Part shown: positions 29,942 to 39,802 of the stretch, piece by piece | Numbering within the stretch: the stretch's first letter is position 1 | Layout: every line of letters begins with the position of its first letter | Source of the DNA: Candidatus Pantoea deserta | GTDB taxonomy: Bacteria > Pseudomonadota > Gammaproteobacteria > Enterobacterales > Enterobacteriaceae | Reading direction: 5' to 3' | Length of the DNA: 64,000 nt | NCBI RefSeq assembly: GCF_003813865.1 | Contig: NZ_RMVG01000011.1 | Span: forward strand, 102,618-166,617 | Notes under the pieces: generated by a model | The model's input: only the letters and a program-made list of their open reading frames with translations | Told to the model about the DNA's origin: nothing | The model's database searches: none | Position numbers and translations under genes: made by a program

Positions 29942-32503
29942 TTACACCAGCGATTTAAGACGGTAAATCCACTCCAGCGCCTGACGCGGCGTCAGCGTGT
30001 CGGGATCCAGCGCCTCGATCGCTTCAACGGCTGGCGAGGTCTCTTCCACCAGCAGCGGCAGCTGCGAGCCGTCAACGGTTGACGAGGCCGAATGGTTCGA
30101 CAGCGTCTCCAGCTCTTTTAGCTTGCTGCGGGCGCGCCTGATGACCTCTTTCGGCACGCCTGCCAGCGCCGCTACGGCCAGACCATAGCTTTTGCTGGCG
30201 GCGCCTTCCTGCACGCTGTGCATAAAGGCGATGGTGTCGCCGTGTTCTACCGCGTCGAGATGCACGTTAAACACGCCCTCCATTTTTTCCGGCAGGGTGG
30301 TTAGCTCGAAGTAGTGGGTTGCGAACAGCGTCATGGCTTTGATGCGGTTCGCCAGGCTTTCGGCACAGGCCCAGGCCAGCGACAAGCCGTCATAGGTCGA
30401 GGTGCCGCGGCCAATTTCATCCATTAGCACCAGGCTATGCTCGGTGGCGTTGTGCAGGATATTGGCGGTTTCCGTCATCTCTACCATAAAGGTTGAGCGG
30501 CCGGACGCCAGATCGTCTGCTGCGCCGATACGGGTAAAGATGCGGTCCATCGGGCCGATGACGGCCTCGTCGGCGGGAACGAAGCTGCCGATCCAGGTCA
30601 TCAGCGCGATCAGCGCAGCCTGACGCATATAGGTGCTTTTACCGCCCATGTTGGGACCCGTGACGATCAGCATGCGACGCTGCGGCGAAAGCAGCAGCGG
30701 GTTGGCGATGAACGGCTCTTTTAGCACCTGTTCGACAACCGGATGGCGTCCGCCGGTGATTTTAATGCCGGGTTTGTCCTGTAGTCCTGGACGGCAGTAG
30801 TTCAGTGTCCAGGCGCGCTCCGCCAGGTTGCTCAGCACATCCAGCTCGGCGAGCGCGGCGGCGCTTAGCTGGAGCGCCTCAAGATGCGGCAGCAGCTGAT
30901 CAAACAGCGCCTCATAAAGGCTCTTCTCCAGCGCCAGCGCTTTGCCTTTGGAGGTCAGAACTTTATCCTCGTACTCTTTGAGTTCGGGGATAATATAGCG
31001 CTCGGCGTTTTTCAGCGTCTGGCGGCGCACGTAATGAATCGGCACATGGTCGCTCTGCCCGCGGCTGACCTGAATGTAGTAGCCGTGAACGGCGTTAAAG
31101 CCCACCTTCAGCGTATCCAGGCCCAGCTTTTCGCGCTCCCGGATCTCCAGCTTGTCCAGATAGTCGCTGGCGCCATCCGCCAGCGCGCGCCACTCGTCCA
31201 GCTCGGCGTTATAGCCCGGCGCGATAACGCCGCCGTCGCGGATCAGCACCGGCGGCGCGTCAATGACGGCCGCTTCCAGCAGCTCGCGCAGCTCGGTAAA
31301 TTCCCCCATGCGCTCGCGCAGGCGGATCAGGGCGCTGGACTCAACATCAGCCAGTATGGCGTTTAGCTCAGGCAGCTGCTGAAAAGCGTGACGCATGCGT
31401 GCTAAATCGCGCGGGCGCGCCGTGCGCAGCGCCAGACGCGCCAGAATGCGCTCCAGATCGCCGACCTGGCGCAACACCGGCTGTAGCGTATCGCTCAGAG
31501 ACTGAAGTTCGGCGATGGCGTCCTGACGCTGAGCGATCGCCTGCGCGTCGCGCAGCGGCATATGGAGCCAGCGCTTGAGCATACGGCTGCCCATTGGCGT
31601 AACGGTTCGATCCAGCACCGCGGCCAGGGTGTTCTCAGTACCGCCCGCCAGGTTCTGGGTAATTTCCAGATTACGTCGCGTGGCGGCATCCATAATGATG
31701 CTGTCCTGCTGACGATCCATGCTGAGCGAGCGAATATGCGGCAGGCTGGTGCGCTGCGTATCCTTGACGTATTGCAGCAGGCAACCCGCCGCACGCAGCG
31801 CCTGATGCGCCTGCTCTACGCCGAAGCCGTTGAGATCGCGGGTGCCGAATTGCAGATTCAGCTGCTGGCGCGCGGTTTCAATCTCGAACTCCCAGAGCGG
31901 ACGACGACGCAGGCCGCGACGTTGTTCAATCAGCGACATTGCCTGAAGATCTTCCGGGTAGAGCAGCTCAGCGGGATTGGTTCGCTGCAACTCGGCGGCC
32001 ATGGTTTCACTATCCGCCGGTTCGCTCAGGCGAAAACGGCCGGAGCTGATGTCCAGCGTGGCGTAGCCAAAGCCCTGCGCGCTCTGCACCACGGCGGCCA
32101 GCAGGTTATCCTGACGCTCCTGTAGCAGCGCTTCATCGCTGATGGTGCCCGGCGTAACGATACGCACCACTTTACGCTCCACTGGGCCTTTGCTCAGCGC
32201 GGGATCGCCGATCTGTTCACAGATGGCCACGGATTCGCCCAGCTGCACCAGCTTCGCCAGATAGCTCTCTACCGCGTGATAGGGCACGCCAGCCATCGGA
32301 ATCGGTTCGCCCGCCGATGCGCCGCGTTTGGTAAGAGAAATCTCCAGCAGCTGCGAGGCGCGTCTGGCGTCGTCATAAAACAGCTCGTAAAAATCGCCCA
32401 TGCGGTAAAAGAGCAGGATGTCTGGGTGTTCCGCCTTCAGACGCAGGTACTGCTGCATCATGGGGGTGTGAGCGGTGATGTCCTTATCGACTGACTTATT
32501 CAT
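29942..32503 (-). CDS. mutS: DNA mismatch repair protein MutS
   Basis: MutS binds mismatches and starts MutHL-directed repair. The protein is 853 residues, as in E. coli. The mismatch-reading Phe-X-Glu is in '[12 protein letters not shown]' (Phe38 and Glu40 here, 36 and 38 in E. coli). The C-terminal ATPase has Walker A '[13 protein letters not shown]', Walker B '[16 protein letters not shown]' and 'FATHYFEL'. The end '[20 protein letters not shown]' is the dimer/tetramer-forming tail. It is read toward rpoS. Confidence 0.98.
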   Translation of the reverse strand: MNKSVDKDITAHTPMMQQYLRLKAEHPDILLFYRMGDFYELFYDDARRASQLLEISLTKRGASAGEPIPMAGVPYHAVESYLAKLVQLGESVAICEQIGDPALSKGPVERKVVRIVTPGTISDEALLQERQDNLLAAVVQSAQGFGYATLDISSGRFRLSEPADSETMAAELQRTNPAELLYPEDLQAMSLIEQRRGLRRRPLWEFEIETARQQLNLQFGTRDLNGFGVEQAHQALRAAGCLLQYVKDTQRTSLPHIRSLSMDRQQDSIIMDAATRRNLEITQNLAGGTENTLAAVLDRTVTPMGSRMLKRWLHMPLRDAQAIAQRQDAIAELQSLSDTLQPVLRQVGDLERILARLALRTARPRDLARMRHAFQQLPELNAILADVESSALIRLRERMGEFTELRELLEAAVIDAPPVLIRDGGVIAPGYNAELDEWRALADGASDYLDKLEIREREKLGLDTLKVGFNAVHGYYIQVSRGQSDHVPIHYVRRQTLKNAERYIIPELKEYEDKVLTSKGKALALEKSLYEALFDQLLPHLEALQLSAAALAELDVLSNLAERAWTLNYCRPGLQDKPGIKITGGRHPVVEQVLKEPFIANPLLLSPQRRMLIVTGPNMGGKSTYMRQAALIALMTWIGSFVPADEAVIGPMDRIFTRIGAADDLASGRSTFMVEMTETANILHNATEHSLVLMDEIGRGTSTYDGLSLAWACAESLANRIKAMTLFATHYFELTTLPEKMEGVFNVHLDAVEHGDTIAFMHSVQEGAASKSYGLAVAALAGVPKEVIRRARSKLKELETLSNHSASSTVDGSQLPLLVEETSPAVEAIEALDPDTLTPRQALEWIYRLKSLV

Positions 32504-32879
32504 AAATAGTTAGCTCTTAAATCATTCGGTTATGGGGCCAGCCTTGCATCGGACTGCGTGTTCGGGCGGTCGTAAAGGGCGCAGGCCCTGTTAGAGACAG
32601 AGAGCATGCACGCATTAATGCAGCCCTGGCTGAAAGAGTAAGTTACGTCTGGCGGCCATTATGAAAAGTTGCAACCTGAACATCAAGACTGCCGCCTTTG
32701 GCCCGTCGGGCCGCAACCATTCCGATCGGCCCTCAGCTCCCTGTCTGCCATTGTCGGAGACGGATAAAACAGGGGGCATTGCCCGTGACGTTATCAGGCG
32801 GCGGCATAAAAGCCTAACGGAATCCGGCGCGGATGCCAGCCGGTGCGAGATGTTACGCAAAATTTCGTCAGACAAGGTC
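32504..32879. other. 376-base gap upstream of mutS with no supported gene
   Basis: Neither strand holds a reading frame with a recognisable product, good ribosome site and normal codon use. Short frames at 32661-32942 (+) and 32615-32935 (-) are arginine- and serine-rich, overlap the next gene and look spurious. It includes the mutS leader and a cluster of GC-rich inverted segments around 32690-32720 (GGCCCGTCGGGCC). It could be the remains of a lost gene, but I see no proof. Confidence 0.5.
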
Positions 32880-33653
32880 TTATGCCAGACTGCCGAGCAG
32901 CAGAACTTCTCCCGCCAGCGCCAGGCAGGGACCAAAAGGTAAAGGCAGATGCAGCGGACGTTGCCTCACCAGGCGCGCCAGCAGCGCGGCCAGTAGACCA
33001 AGGCCGGAGGCGATAAGCAGCAGCAGAGGAAGCGGCTGCCAGCCTAGCCAGCCACCCAGCGCCGCCAGCAATTTGGCATCGCCGCCGCCCAGCCCTTCGC
33101 GATGACATAAAACAGAGTAGCCCCAGGCCAGCAGCCGGAACAGGAGATAGCCGCATGTGGCACCGAGGATCGCCTCGGCAGGGCGGCTAAACGGCAGCAG
33201 CTGGCAGCTATGAAACAGCAGGCCGAGCCAGAGCAGCGGCAGGGTCAAGGCATCGGGCAGCAGCTGATAATCCAGGTCGATCAGCGTCAGCGCCAGCAAA
33301 AAACCGCTGACTAACAGCGCCGCGGCCAGCGCGCCGTTCCACGGCAGCCGCATCGCCAGCAGCACACTTAGCGCCGCGCTGGCCGCTTCGATCGCCGGAT
33401 AGCGCCAGGAGACGGGCTGGCGGCAGTAGCGGCAGCGGCCGCGCAACAGCAGCCAGCTCAGCAGCGGAATAAGGTCGGACGCAGGCAGGCCTCTCTTGCA
33501 GCGCGGGCAGTGAGAGCAGGGGCGCGTCAGCGACAACCGGCGCTGCGGATGCTGCACCATCAGGGGCAGGCGATAGATCACCACATTAAGAAAGCTGCCC
33601 ACGCAGAGCGACAGCGCGACTATTATCAGCCATGCAACAGGGTTGTGGCTCAT
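32880..33653 (-). CDS. Type IV prepilin peptidase/N-methyltransferase (A24 family), orphan
   Basis: Prepilin peptidases cleave the leader of type IV pilins and type II secretion pseudopilins and methylate the new N-terminus. I start at ATG 33653 (257 aa) with GGAGG upstream. It has a hydrophobic start 'WLIIVALSLCVGSFLNVVIYRLP', the cytoplasmic tetracysteine zinc motif ('CSHCPRCKRG' and 'CRYCRQPVSWRYP'), several membrane helices, and both aspartate motifs: 'LIDLDYQLLPDALT' and 'GGGDAKLLAALGGWLG'. It looks active. No pilin, GspD-M or PilBC gene is in the window, so its substrates are encoded elsewhere. PppA, GspO and PilD are possible names, but which applies cannot be told here. Confidence 0.9.
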   Translation of the reverse strand: MSHNPVAWLIIVALSLCVGSFLNVVIYRLPLMVQHPQRRLSLTRPCSHCPRCKRGLPASDLIPLLSWLLLRGRCRYCRQPVSWRYPAIEAASAALSVLLAMRLPWNGALAAALLVSGFLLALTLIDLDYQLLPDALTLPLLWLGLLFHSCQLLPFSRPAEAILGATCGYLLFRLLAWGYSVLCHREGLGGGDAKLLAALGGWLGWQPLPLLLLIASGLGLLAALLARLVRQRPLHLPLPFGPCLALAGEVLLLGSLA

Positions 33654-33929
33654 CGAGAGTGCCTCCTCTTCCTTGATACCGCCAGCGTCAACGGGCGCGA
33701 ATAGCAGCACTCTATTCCTGCTCTCTGCGCTGCGCAGAAAAAAAAGCTGTTATCTCCTGTGCTTGCGAGACGATTCTCAGCTAAGTCACCTCGTTACACC
33801 GATTATTGCCCGATTTTTCGCGCCCGCTCACAGCATGAGCTGGCGCTATTTTTGCGTTTCGCCCTGTCCAATTTGGGAGCGAATGTTTACCATAATTCGT
33901 TACCTTCACTGCATGCTTATGGATTTCAA

Positions 33930-35012
33930 ATGCGTTTCAAGATCACTTTATTTCCGCTTATTGCCTTACTGGCGGCTTGCAGCAGTAAACCTGAGTCCGC
34001 GCCGCAGGCGGCTACGCTGGCCGCGCCGAAAGGGGGCTTTCTGCTTGAACAGTCCCACGCCATACAGCCGATGTCAGGCGACTTTGCCGGGAACCCGGCC
34101 GCCGAGCAGTTTATCGACCGCATGGTGGAGAAGCATGGATTTGATCGTCAGCAACTGCATGCCGTTATTGGTCAGGCGAAACGACTGGATTACGTGCTGC
34201 GCCTGATGGATCGTCAGGCTCCCTCTTATACCCCGCCAGCCGGGCCTAACGGCGCCTGGATCCGCTATCGCAAACAGTTTATTACCCCGGATAACGTGCA
34301 GAACGGCGTGGCCTTCTGGAATCAGTATCAGGATGCGCTAACCCGCGCCGAACAGGTTTATGGCGTGCCGCCGGAAATCATCGTCGGCATTATCGGCGTT
34401 GAGACGCGCTGGGGCCGCGTGATGGGAAAAACCCGTATTCTCGATGCGCTGGCTACGCTGTCGTTTAATTACCCACGCCGCGCCAGCTATTTCAGCAGCG
34501 AGCTGGAAACCTTCCTGCTGATGGCGCGCAACGAAGAGGACGATCCGCTGGATCTGAAAGGCTCCTTCGCCGGCGCTATGGGCTACGGCCAGTTTATGCC
34601 TTCCTCTTATCAGCAGTACGCGGTTGATTTTAACGGCGACGGCCACGTCAACCTGTGGGACCCGGTGGATGCGATCGGCAGCGTGGCGCACTACTTCAAA
34701 GAGCACGGCTGGCGCAGCGGGGAAGGGGTAGCGGTGCCCGCCAGCGGCCAGGCGCCGCTGCTGGAGAACGGCTTTAAAACCAGCTACACACCGGAAATGC
34801 TGGCCGTATCGGGTCTCTCTCCGCAAGGTTCGCTGGACGGCAACACTCAGGTCAGTTTGCTGCGTCTGGATATGGGCACCAGCTATCAGTACTGGTACGG
34901 CTTGCCTAACTTCTACGCCATCACGCGCTATAACCACAGCACGCACTACGCGATGGCGGTATGGCAGCTTGGGGTAGCGGTAAGTAAAGCGCGCAGCGGC
35001 GCGATGTTCTGA
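33930..35012 (+). CDS. mltB: Membrane-bound lytic murein transglycosylase B
   Basis: MltB cleaves peptidoglycan glycan strands to 1,6-anhydro products. The start at ATG 33930 (360 aa; E. coli 361) gives a lipoprotein signal 'FPLIALLAAC' with Cys17 as the lipidated residue. A 57-residue in-frame upstream extension has no family support. The catalytic Glu is residue 158 in 'IIGVETRWGR'. 'GAMGYGQFMPSSYQQYAVDFNGDGHVNLWDP' and 'YNHSTHYAMAVWQLG' are family signatures. Codon use and length are normal. E. coli also has mltB near the recA side of this region. Confidence 0.96.
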   Translation: MRFKITLFPLIALLAACSSKPESAPQAATLAAPKGGFLLEQSHAIQPMSGDFAGNPAAEQFIDRMVEKHGFDRQQLHAVIGQAKRLDYVLRLMDRQAPSYTPPAGPNGAWIRYRKQFITPDNVQNGVAFWNQYQDALTRAEQVYGVPPEIIVGIIGVETRWGRVMGKTRILDALATLSFNYPRRASYFSSELETFLLMARNEEDDPLDLKGSFAGAMGYGQFMPSSYQQYAVDFNGDGHVNLWDPVDAIGSVAHYFKEHGWRSGEGVAVPASGQAPLLENGFKTSYTPEMLAVSGLSPQGSLDGNTQVSLLRLDMGTSYQYWYGLPNFYAITRYNHSTHYAMAVWQLGVAVSKARSGAMF

Positions 35013-35040
35013 TTGCTGTCCTTAATAACTGTAAGGGTAT

Positions 35041-35067
35041 ATGATGACGCCCCTCTGGCGTCATCAT
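35041..35067 (+). other. Eleven-pair hairpin between mltB and yjdM
   Basis: ATGATGACGCC (35041-35051) and GGCGTCATCAT (35057-35067) form a perfect stem with a five-base loop. No U-tract follows. It may mark the mltB mRNA end or act in the yjdM leader. Confidence 0.5.
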
Positions 35068-35092
35068 CATCTCAGTTGTTTCAGGAGCAGTT

Positions 35093-35431
35093 ATGCAATC
35101 ACTTCCCCCATGTCCTCTTTGTCAGGCTGAATACAGCTGGCAGGATGGCGATAACCTTAACTGTCCCGCCTGCGGCCATATCTGGTCGCTTAGCGAAGGC
35201 GATAGCCCTGCGGATCGTCTGGTGGTACGCGACGCTAACGGCAACCTGCTTGAAGATGGCGATACGGTAACGGTAATCAAAGATCTCAAAGTAAAGGGCA
35301 GCTCTTCCACGCTCAAAATCGGCACGCGCGTTAAAGGCATCCGTCTGGTCGAGGGCGATCACAATATCGACTGCAAAATTGACGGCTTCGGCCCGATGAA
35401 GCTGAAATCAGAATTTGTGAAGCGCGGATAA
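35093..35431 (+). CDS. yjdM: YjdM/PhnA family zinc-ribbon protein
   Basis: A 112-residue protein matching E. coli YjdM (formerly PhnA). Despite the old name, the family is not shown to act in phosphonate breakdown, and its role is unclear. The N-terminus has a zinc ribbon with Cys7, Cys10, Cys24 and Cys27 ('CPLC' and 'CPAC'). The C-terminal half ('[14 protein letters not shown]', '[36 protein letters not shown]', '[11 protein letters not shown]') is almost identical to E. coli and is probably an SH3-like barrel. AGGAG precedes the ATG. No phn genes are near, and in E. coli yjdM sits at a different locus. Confidence 0.93.
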   Translation: MQSLPPCPLCQAEYSWQDGDNLNCPACGHIWSLSEGDSPADRLVVRDANGNLLEDGDTVTVIKDLKVKGSSSTLKIGTRVKGIRLVEGDHNIDCKIDGFGPMKLKSEFVKRG

Positions 35432-35438
35432 GCAGGGC

Positions 35439-35467
35439 GGGCGCATCCTGCGCCCACTCCTTTTTAT
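35439..35467 (+). terminator. Terminator after yjdM
   Basis: GGGCGCA (35439-35445) pairs with TGCGCCC (35449-35455), followed by ACTCCTTTTTA. It ends yjdM just before the convergent DapA-family gene. Confidence 0.65.
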
Positions 35468-36354
35468 CATTCAAACAGCTGGTCTATGGACTCACACTGC
35501 GCCGCAGTCAGCGCGCCGCCGTAGTTGCGTGACAGGCTGCTCATCGAGTCAAAGCGTCGCGACACCGCTGTCTTAATCGTCGTAACGAAGTCTTCTCCAA
35601 TGGCGTATATCGCCATCAGCCTGCCGATACGCTGCTGTATACGCGTCAGAGCCGCCAGATCCTGCTCGCGCCACGCCTGCATCGCAGCGGCAAACAGCTC
35701 AGGCACAATATTATTCAGACCAGAAATAACGCCTGCGCCGCCTGCCAGCAGGTTCGGCAGCAGATATTCGTCATAGCCGGAGAGCACGGCGAAATCGTCG
35801 CGTACTTTCCTGGTCTCCTCAATCAGGGCGCGGTTGTGCGACAGGCAGTCTACGGTATCTTTAATGCCTGCAAAATTGGGCAGTTCGGCTGCCAGCTGGC
35901 TGACCAGCGCGGGCGTCAGATCGCAGCCGGTGCGTGCCGGGAAGTTATAGGCGAACCATTTGCCGCCAATCTGCTTATCCAGCTCGCGAAAATAGCTCAG
36001 CAGCTGGCGCGGCGTCTGACCATAGTAATAGGGCGGCAGAACCATCACCGCGTCAAAATCGTTTTTCCAGGCCGCTTCGGCCAGCGCCAGCATATCGGGT
36101 ACGCAGGTGCTGGAGATATTGGCGACGAGGGTGAGCGTCGTAAGCTGGCGCGCCTCGCGAATCAGCAGCAGCCGCTCCTGTTGGGTAAGCGAGGCAAATT
36201 CGCCAATGCTGCCCATCAGCAGTAAGGTATCAATACCTGAAACGTTCAGGCGGCTAAAATGGCGGCCCAGCGCATCAATGTCTGGCTGATTGTGGACAGT
36301 AAAAGGCGTCACGGATGGACACCACACGCCGGAAAACGGGGGTTGCGAGATCAT
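35467..36354 (-). CDS. DapA/NanA-family Schiff-base lyase or synthase of unknown substrate
   Basis: A 295-residue class I aldolase-fold enzyme of the dihydrodipicolinate synthase/N-acetylneuraminate lyase superfamily. The Schiff-base Lys is residue 165 ('FAGIKDTVD'), the catalytic Tyr is residue 136 ('FAYNFPARTG'), and Arg141 is placed to bind a carboxylate. The substrate loop is 'GSIGE' (48-52), where true DapA has GTTGE, so a lysine-pathway role is unlikely. The gene stands alone between yjdM and tam with no dehydratase, kinase or transporter beside it. Possible substrates are 2-oxo-3-deoxy sugar acids or related pyruvate aldols, but nothing local decides. Confidence 0.85.
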   Translation of the reverse strand: MISQPPFSGVWCPSVTPFTVHNQPDIDALGRHFSRLNVSGIDTLLLMGSIGEFASLTQQERLLLIREARQLTTLTLVANISSTCVPDMLALAEAAWKNDFDAVMVLPPYYYGQTPRQLLSYFRELDKQIGGKWFAYNFPARTGCDLTPALVSQLAAELPNFAGIKDTVDCLSHNRALIEETRKVRDDFAVLSGYDEYLLPNLLAGGAGVISGLNNIVPELFAAAMQAWREQDLAALTRIQQRIGRLMAIYAIGEDFVTTIKTAVSRRFDSMSSLSRNYGGALTAAQCESIDQLFE

Positions 36355-36501
36355 AGAGGCTCCTGAACGCGGTGAGAAAAATGAAACAATGTTTTAACTT
36401 AATGCGCAGCGCTGCTGCTTACCATCTCAGCGCGCAAAAGTGGGCCGCGCATCGCATTTTTCCGCATCGGCATCCCGGCTGGCTAACGCAAGAGGTGACT
36501 T

Positions 36502-37281
36502 ATGCAGGACTGGAACCCTCAGCTTTATCGGCAGTTTGAATCTGAAAGAACGCGGCCCGCGCAGGAGCTGCTGTCGCGTATACCCGTAACGGAAGTCGGT
36601 TTCGCCACGGATTTAGGCTGTGGTCCCGGCAACAGCACCGAGCTGCTGGCGCGCGCCTGGCCAGACGCCAGCATTTACGGCGTGGACAGTTCAGCCGCGA
36701 TGCTGGAACAGGCGCGCAGTCGGCTGCCGCAGGGAACCTTTCTCCACCAGGATATTCGTCACTGGCGGGCAGCCGAGCCGCAGCAGGTGATTTATGCCAA
36801 TGCTTCGCTTCAGTGGCTGGATGATCACGATACCCTGTTACCGCATCTGGTAAAGCAGCTGGACAGCGGCGGCGCGCTGGCCATACAGATGCCGGATAAT
36901 TTGCAGGAGCCTTCGCACCGTTTGATGCGCGACGTCGCCGCCAGCGCGCCCTGGCGGCAGCGTACCGTCGGGGTTGAACGCTCGCCGCTTATGAGCAGCG
37001 AGCGCTACTACGATCTGCTGGTGGAGACAGGTTGTGACGTCGACATCTGGCGCACCACCTATTATCACGTTATGGCAGATGCGCAGGCGATTGTGACCTG
37101 GCTGAAAGCCACCGGACTCCGGCCGTTTCTGGCGGCGCTCGATCCCGATGAGCAGACGCGATTTCTTGAGCAGTATCATCAGGCGCTGCAACAGGCTTAC
37201 CCGACGCGCGCCGACGGTCGCGTTTTGCTGGCTTTCCCGCGTCTTTTTATCGTAGCGATGAAAACGGCGACATCGCCCTGA
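36502..37281 (+). CDS. tam: Trans-aconitate 2-methyltransferase Tam
   Basis: Tam methylates trans-aconitate, an inhibitor of aconitase formed from cis-aconitate, using SAM. The 259-residue protein begins 'MQDWNPQLYRQFESERTRPAQELLSRIP', the typical family start. It has the SAM motif 'ATDLGCGPGNSTELL' (about 34-48), 'GVDSSAAMLEQAR', 'YANASLQWL' and 'ALAIQMPDNLQEPSHRLMR'. AAGAGGTG lies before the ATG. It faces away from the DapA-family gene across 147 bases and is followed by pncC on the same strand. Confidence 0.94.
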   Translation: MQDWNPQLYRQFESERTRPAQELLSRIPVTEVGFATDLGCGPGNSTELLARAWPDASIYGVDSSAAMLEQARSRLPQGTFLHQDIRHWRAAEPQQVIYANASLQWLDDHDTLLPHLVKQLDSGGALAIQMPDNLQEPSHRLMRDVAASAPWRQRTVGVERSPLMSSERYYDLLVETGCDVDIWRTTYYHVMADAQAIVTWLKATGLRPFLAALDPDEQTRFLEQYHQALQQAYPTRADGRVLLAFPRLFIVAMKTATSP

Positions 37282-37379
37282 GAGAAGGAACGCAAAGGCA
37301 GCAGGCTGACAGGGCGGTGGGTTGAAAATATCTGCTTTCTCCACCATGTTCTCTTTACTCAGCAGAAAGGATGAGCGTA

Positions 37380-37874
37380 ATGAACGACCAGCAATTACAG
37401 CGTTTAAGCGAGGCTGTGGGGGGACGCCTGAAGGCGAAAGGGTGCACGGTAACCTGTGCCGAATCCTGTACGGGCGGCTGGATCGCCAAGGTGTTTACCG
37501 ACGTCAGCGGCAGTTCGGCCTGGTTTGAACGCGGGTTTGTTACCTATAGTAATGAGGCCAAGCAGGAGCTGGTCGGCGTGTCAGCCGACGCGCTGGCGCA
37601 GTATGGCGCGGTGAGCGAAGCTGTTGTGCGCCAGATGGCGCAGGGCGCGCAGCGGGCCGCGCGCGCAGACTATGCGGTGTCGGTCAGCGGTATCGCCGGA
37701 CCTGACGGCGGCAGCGCGGAAAAACCCGTCGGCACCGTATGGTTTGGCTTTGCCGCGCCGCAGGGCGTCGTAGTGGCGAAAAAGCAGCAATTTCAAGGCG
37801 ATCGTGAAGCGGTGCGTCGTCAGTCTGTGGCCTTTGCGCTCCAGACATTACAGGACGATTTTTTGGCAAATTAA
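37380..37874 (+). CDS. pncC: Nicotinamide-nucleotide amidase PncC (CinA C-terminal type)
   Basis: PncC deamidates NMN to nicotinate mononucleotide in pyridine nucleotide recycling, which handles NMN released by DNA ligase. The start at ATG 37380 (164 aa; E. coli 165) has AAAGGA at a good distance. The ATG nine bases earlier sits too close to that site. Motifs are 'CAESCTGGWIAK' (catalytic Ser29), 'GSSAWFERGFVTYSNEAK' and 'SVSGIAGPDGGSAEKPVGTVWFGF'. It is the short stand-alone form without the CinA N-terminal domain. It lies immediately upstream of recA, as in most enteric bacteria. Confidence 0.95.
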   Translation: MNDQQLQRLSEAVGGRLKAKGCTVTCAESCTGGWIAKVFTDVSGSSAWFERGFVTYSNEAKQELVGVSADALAQYGAVSEAVVRQMAQGAQRAARADYAVSVSGIAGPDGGSAEKPVGTVWFGFAAPQGVVVAKKQQFQGDREAVRRQSVAFALQTLQDDFLAN

Positions 37875-37876
37875 GC

Positions 37877-39043
<1,167 letters not shown>

Positions 39044-39050
39044 TCTCGTA

Positions 39051-39083
39051 ACGGGAGTGGGCAACCACTCCCGTTTTTCGTTT
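39051..39083 (+). terminator. Terminator between recA and recX
   Basis: ACGGGAGTGG (39051-39060) and CCACTCCCGT (39065-39074) form a perfect ten-pair stem with a GCAA loop, followed by TTTTCGTTTT. In E. coli recX is expressed mainly by readthrough of such a terminator, so RecX should be made in low amounts here. Confidence 0.85.
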
Positions 39084-39153
39084 TACCCATCCTCTCTTTT
39101 TTCCTCCTCGTTCTGTCGCCATAATTCTCTTCTGTTTTAGCAAGGTGAGTCGT

Positions 39154-39666
39154 ATGACTGAACAACCTCAACCCAACGAAATTTCTTTTTCCCGTCTGCT
39201 CGACCGCGCGATGCGCATGCTTGCCCAGCGCGATCACAGCGAGGCAGAGCTGAGGCGTAAATTGCAGCAGTCGGTGCAGCGCGCGGCTTTTATTCAGCAA
39301 AATGAGCCGGAGATCATCACCGAGGCGCAGTTAGATAAAGCGATCGGCTGGTGTCAGGAAAATGGCTGGCTGAATGAGGCGCGCTTTACCGAGCGATTTA
39401 TCCAGAGCCGGAGCCGCAAAGGGTATGGACCACAGCGCATTCGACTTGAGCTGGGACAAAAGGGCGTGGCGCGGCCCGAAATCGATAGCGCTATGGAAGC
39501 CTGTGAGATTGACTGGGGCCGCTGCGCCGCGGAACTGGCGGAGCGCAAATTCGGCCTGCCTTTGCCGACAGAATGGAAGGCCAAAGCCAAAGTTCAACGC
39601 TTTTTGCAGTCAAAAGGCTTTTTCATGGAGGATATTCAAGCCGTTTTCAAAAATTTTGATGACTGA
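39154..39666 (+). CDS. recX: RecA regulatory protein RecX
   Basis: RecX caps and limits RecA filaments. The start at ATG 39154 (170 aa; E. coli 166) gives MTEQPQPNEIS with AAGGTGAG just upstream; an in-frame GTG at 39145 is part of that ribosome site. The all-helical repeats show 'LLDRAMRMLAQRDHSEAELRRKL', 'WCQENGWLNEARFTERFIQSRSRKGYGPQRIRLELGQKGV' and 'FLQSKGFFMEDIQAVFKNF'. It lies 110 bases after recA, behind a terminator, and probably shares the SOS-controlled transcript. Confidence 0.95.
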   Translation: MTEQPQPNEISFSRLLDRAMRMLAQRDHSEAELRRKLQQSVQRAAFIQQNEPEIITEAQLDKAIGWCQENGWLNEARFTERFIQSRSRKGYGPQRIRLELGQKGVARPEIDSAMEACEIDWGRCAAELAERKFGLPLPTEWKAKAKVQRFLQSKGFFMEDIQAVFKNFDD

Positions 39667-39802
39667 AAGCTGTGCGGGGTTTTACTTCCCTGTGAAGAAA
39701 ATTTATCTTATTCCCACTTTTTTGTTCCACTGAGCAGAAAGCTGCGTGGACGCGGCTTGTCTGACAGAACGGAACCTTCGTTAGCGTGATTCCAGGATAT
39801 AT

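Noticed and set aside
32661..32942. Small plus frame (93 codons) upstream of the prepilin peptidase
   Set aside because: It overlaps the 3' end of the peptidase gene, has unusual composition and no recognisable similarity.
33759..33929. A 57-residue N-terminal extension of MltB
   Set aside because: It would bury the lipoprotein signal peptide that begins at 33930.
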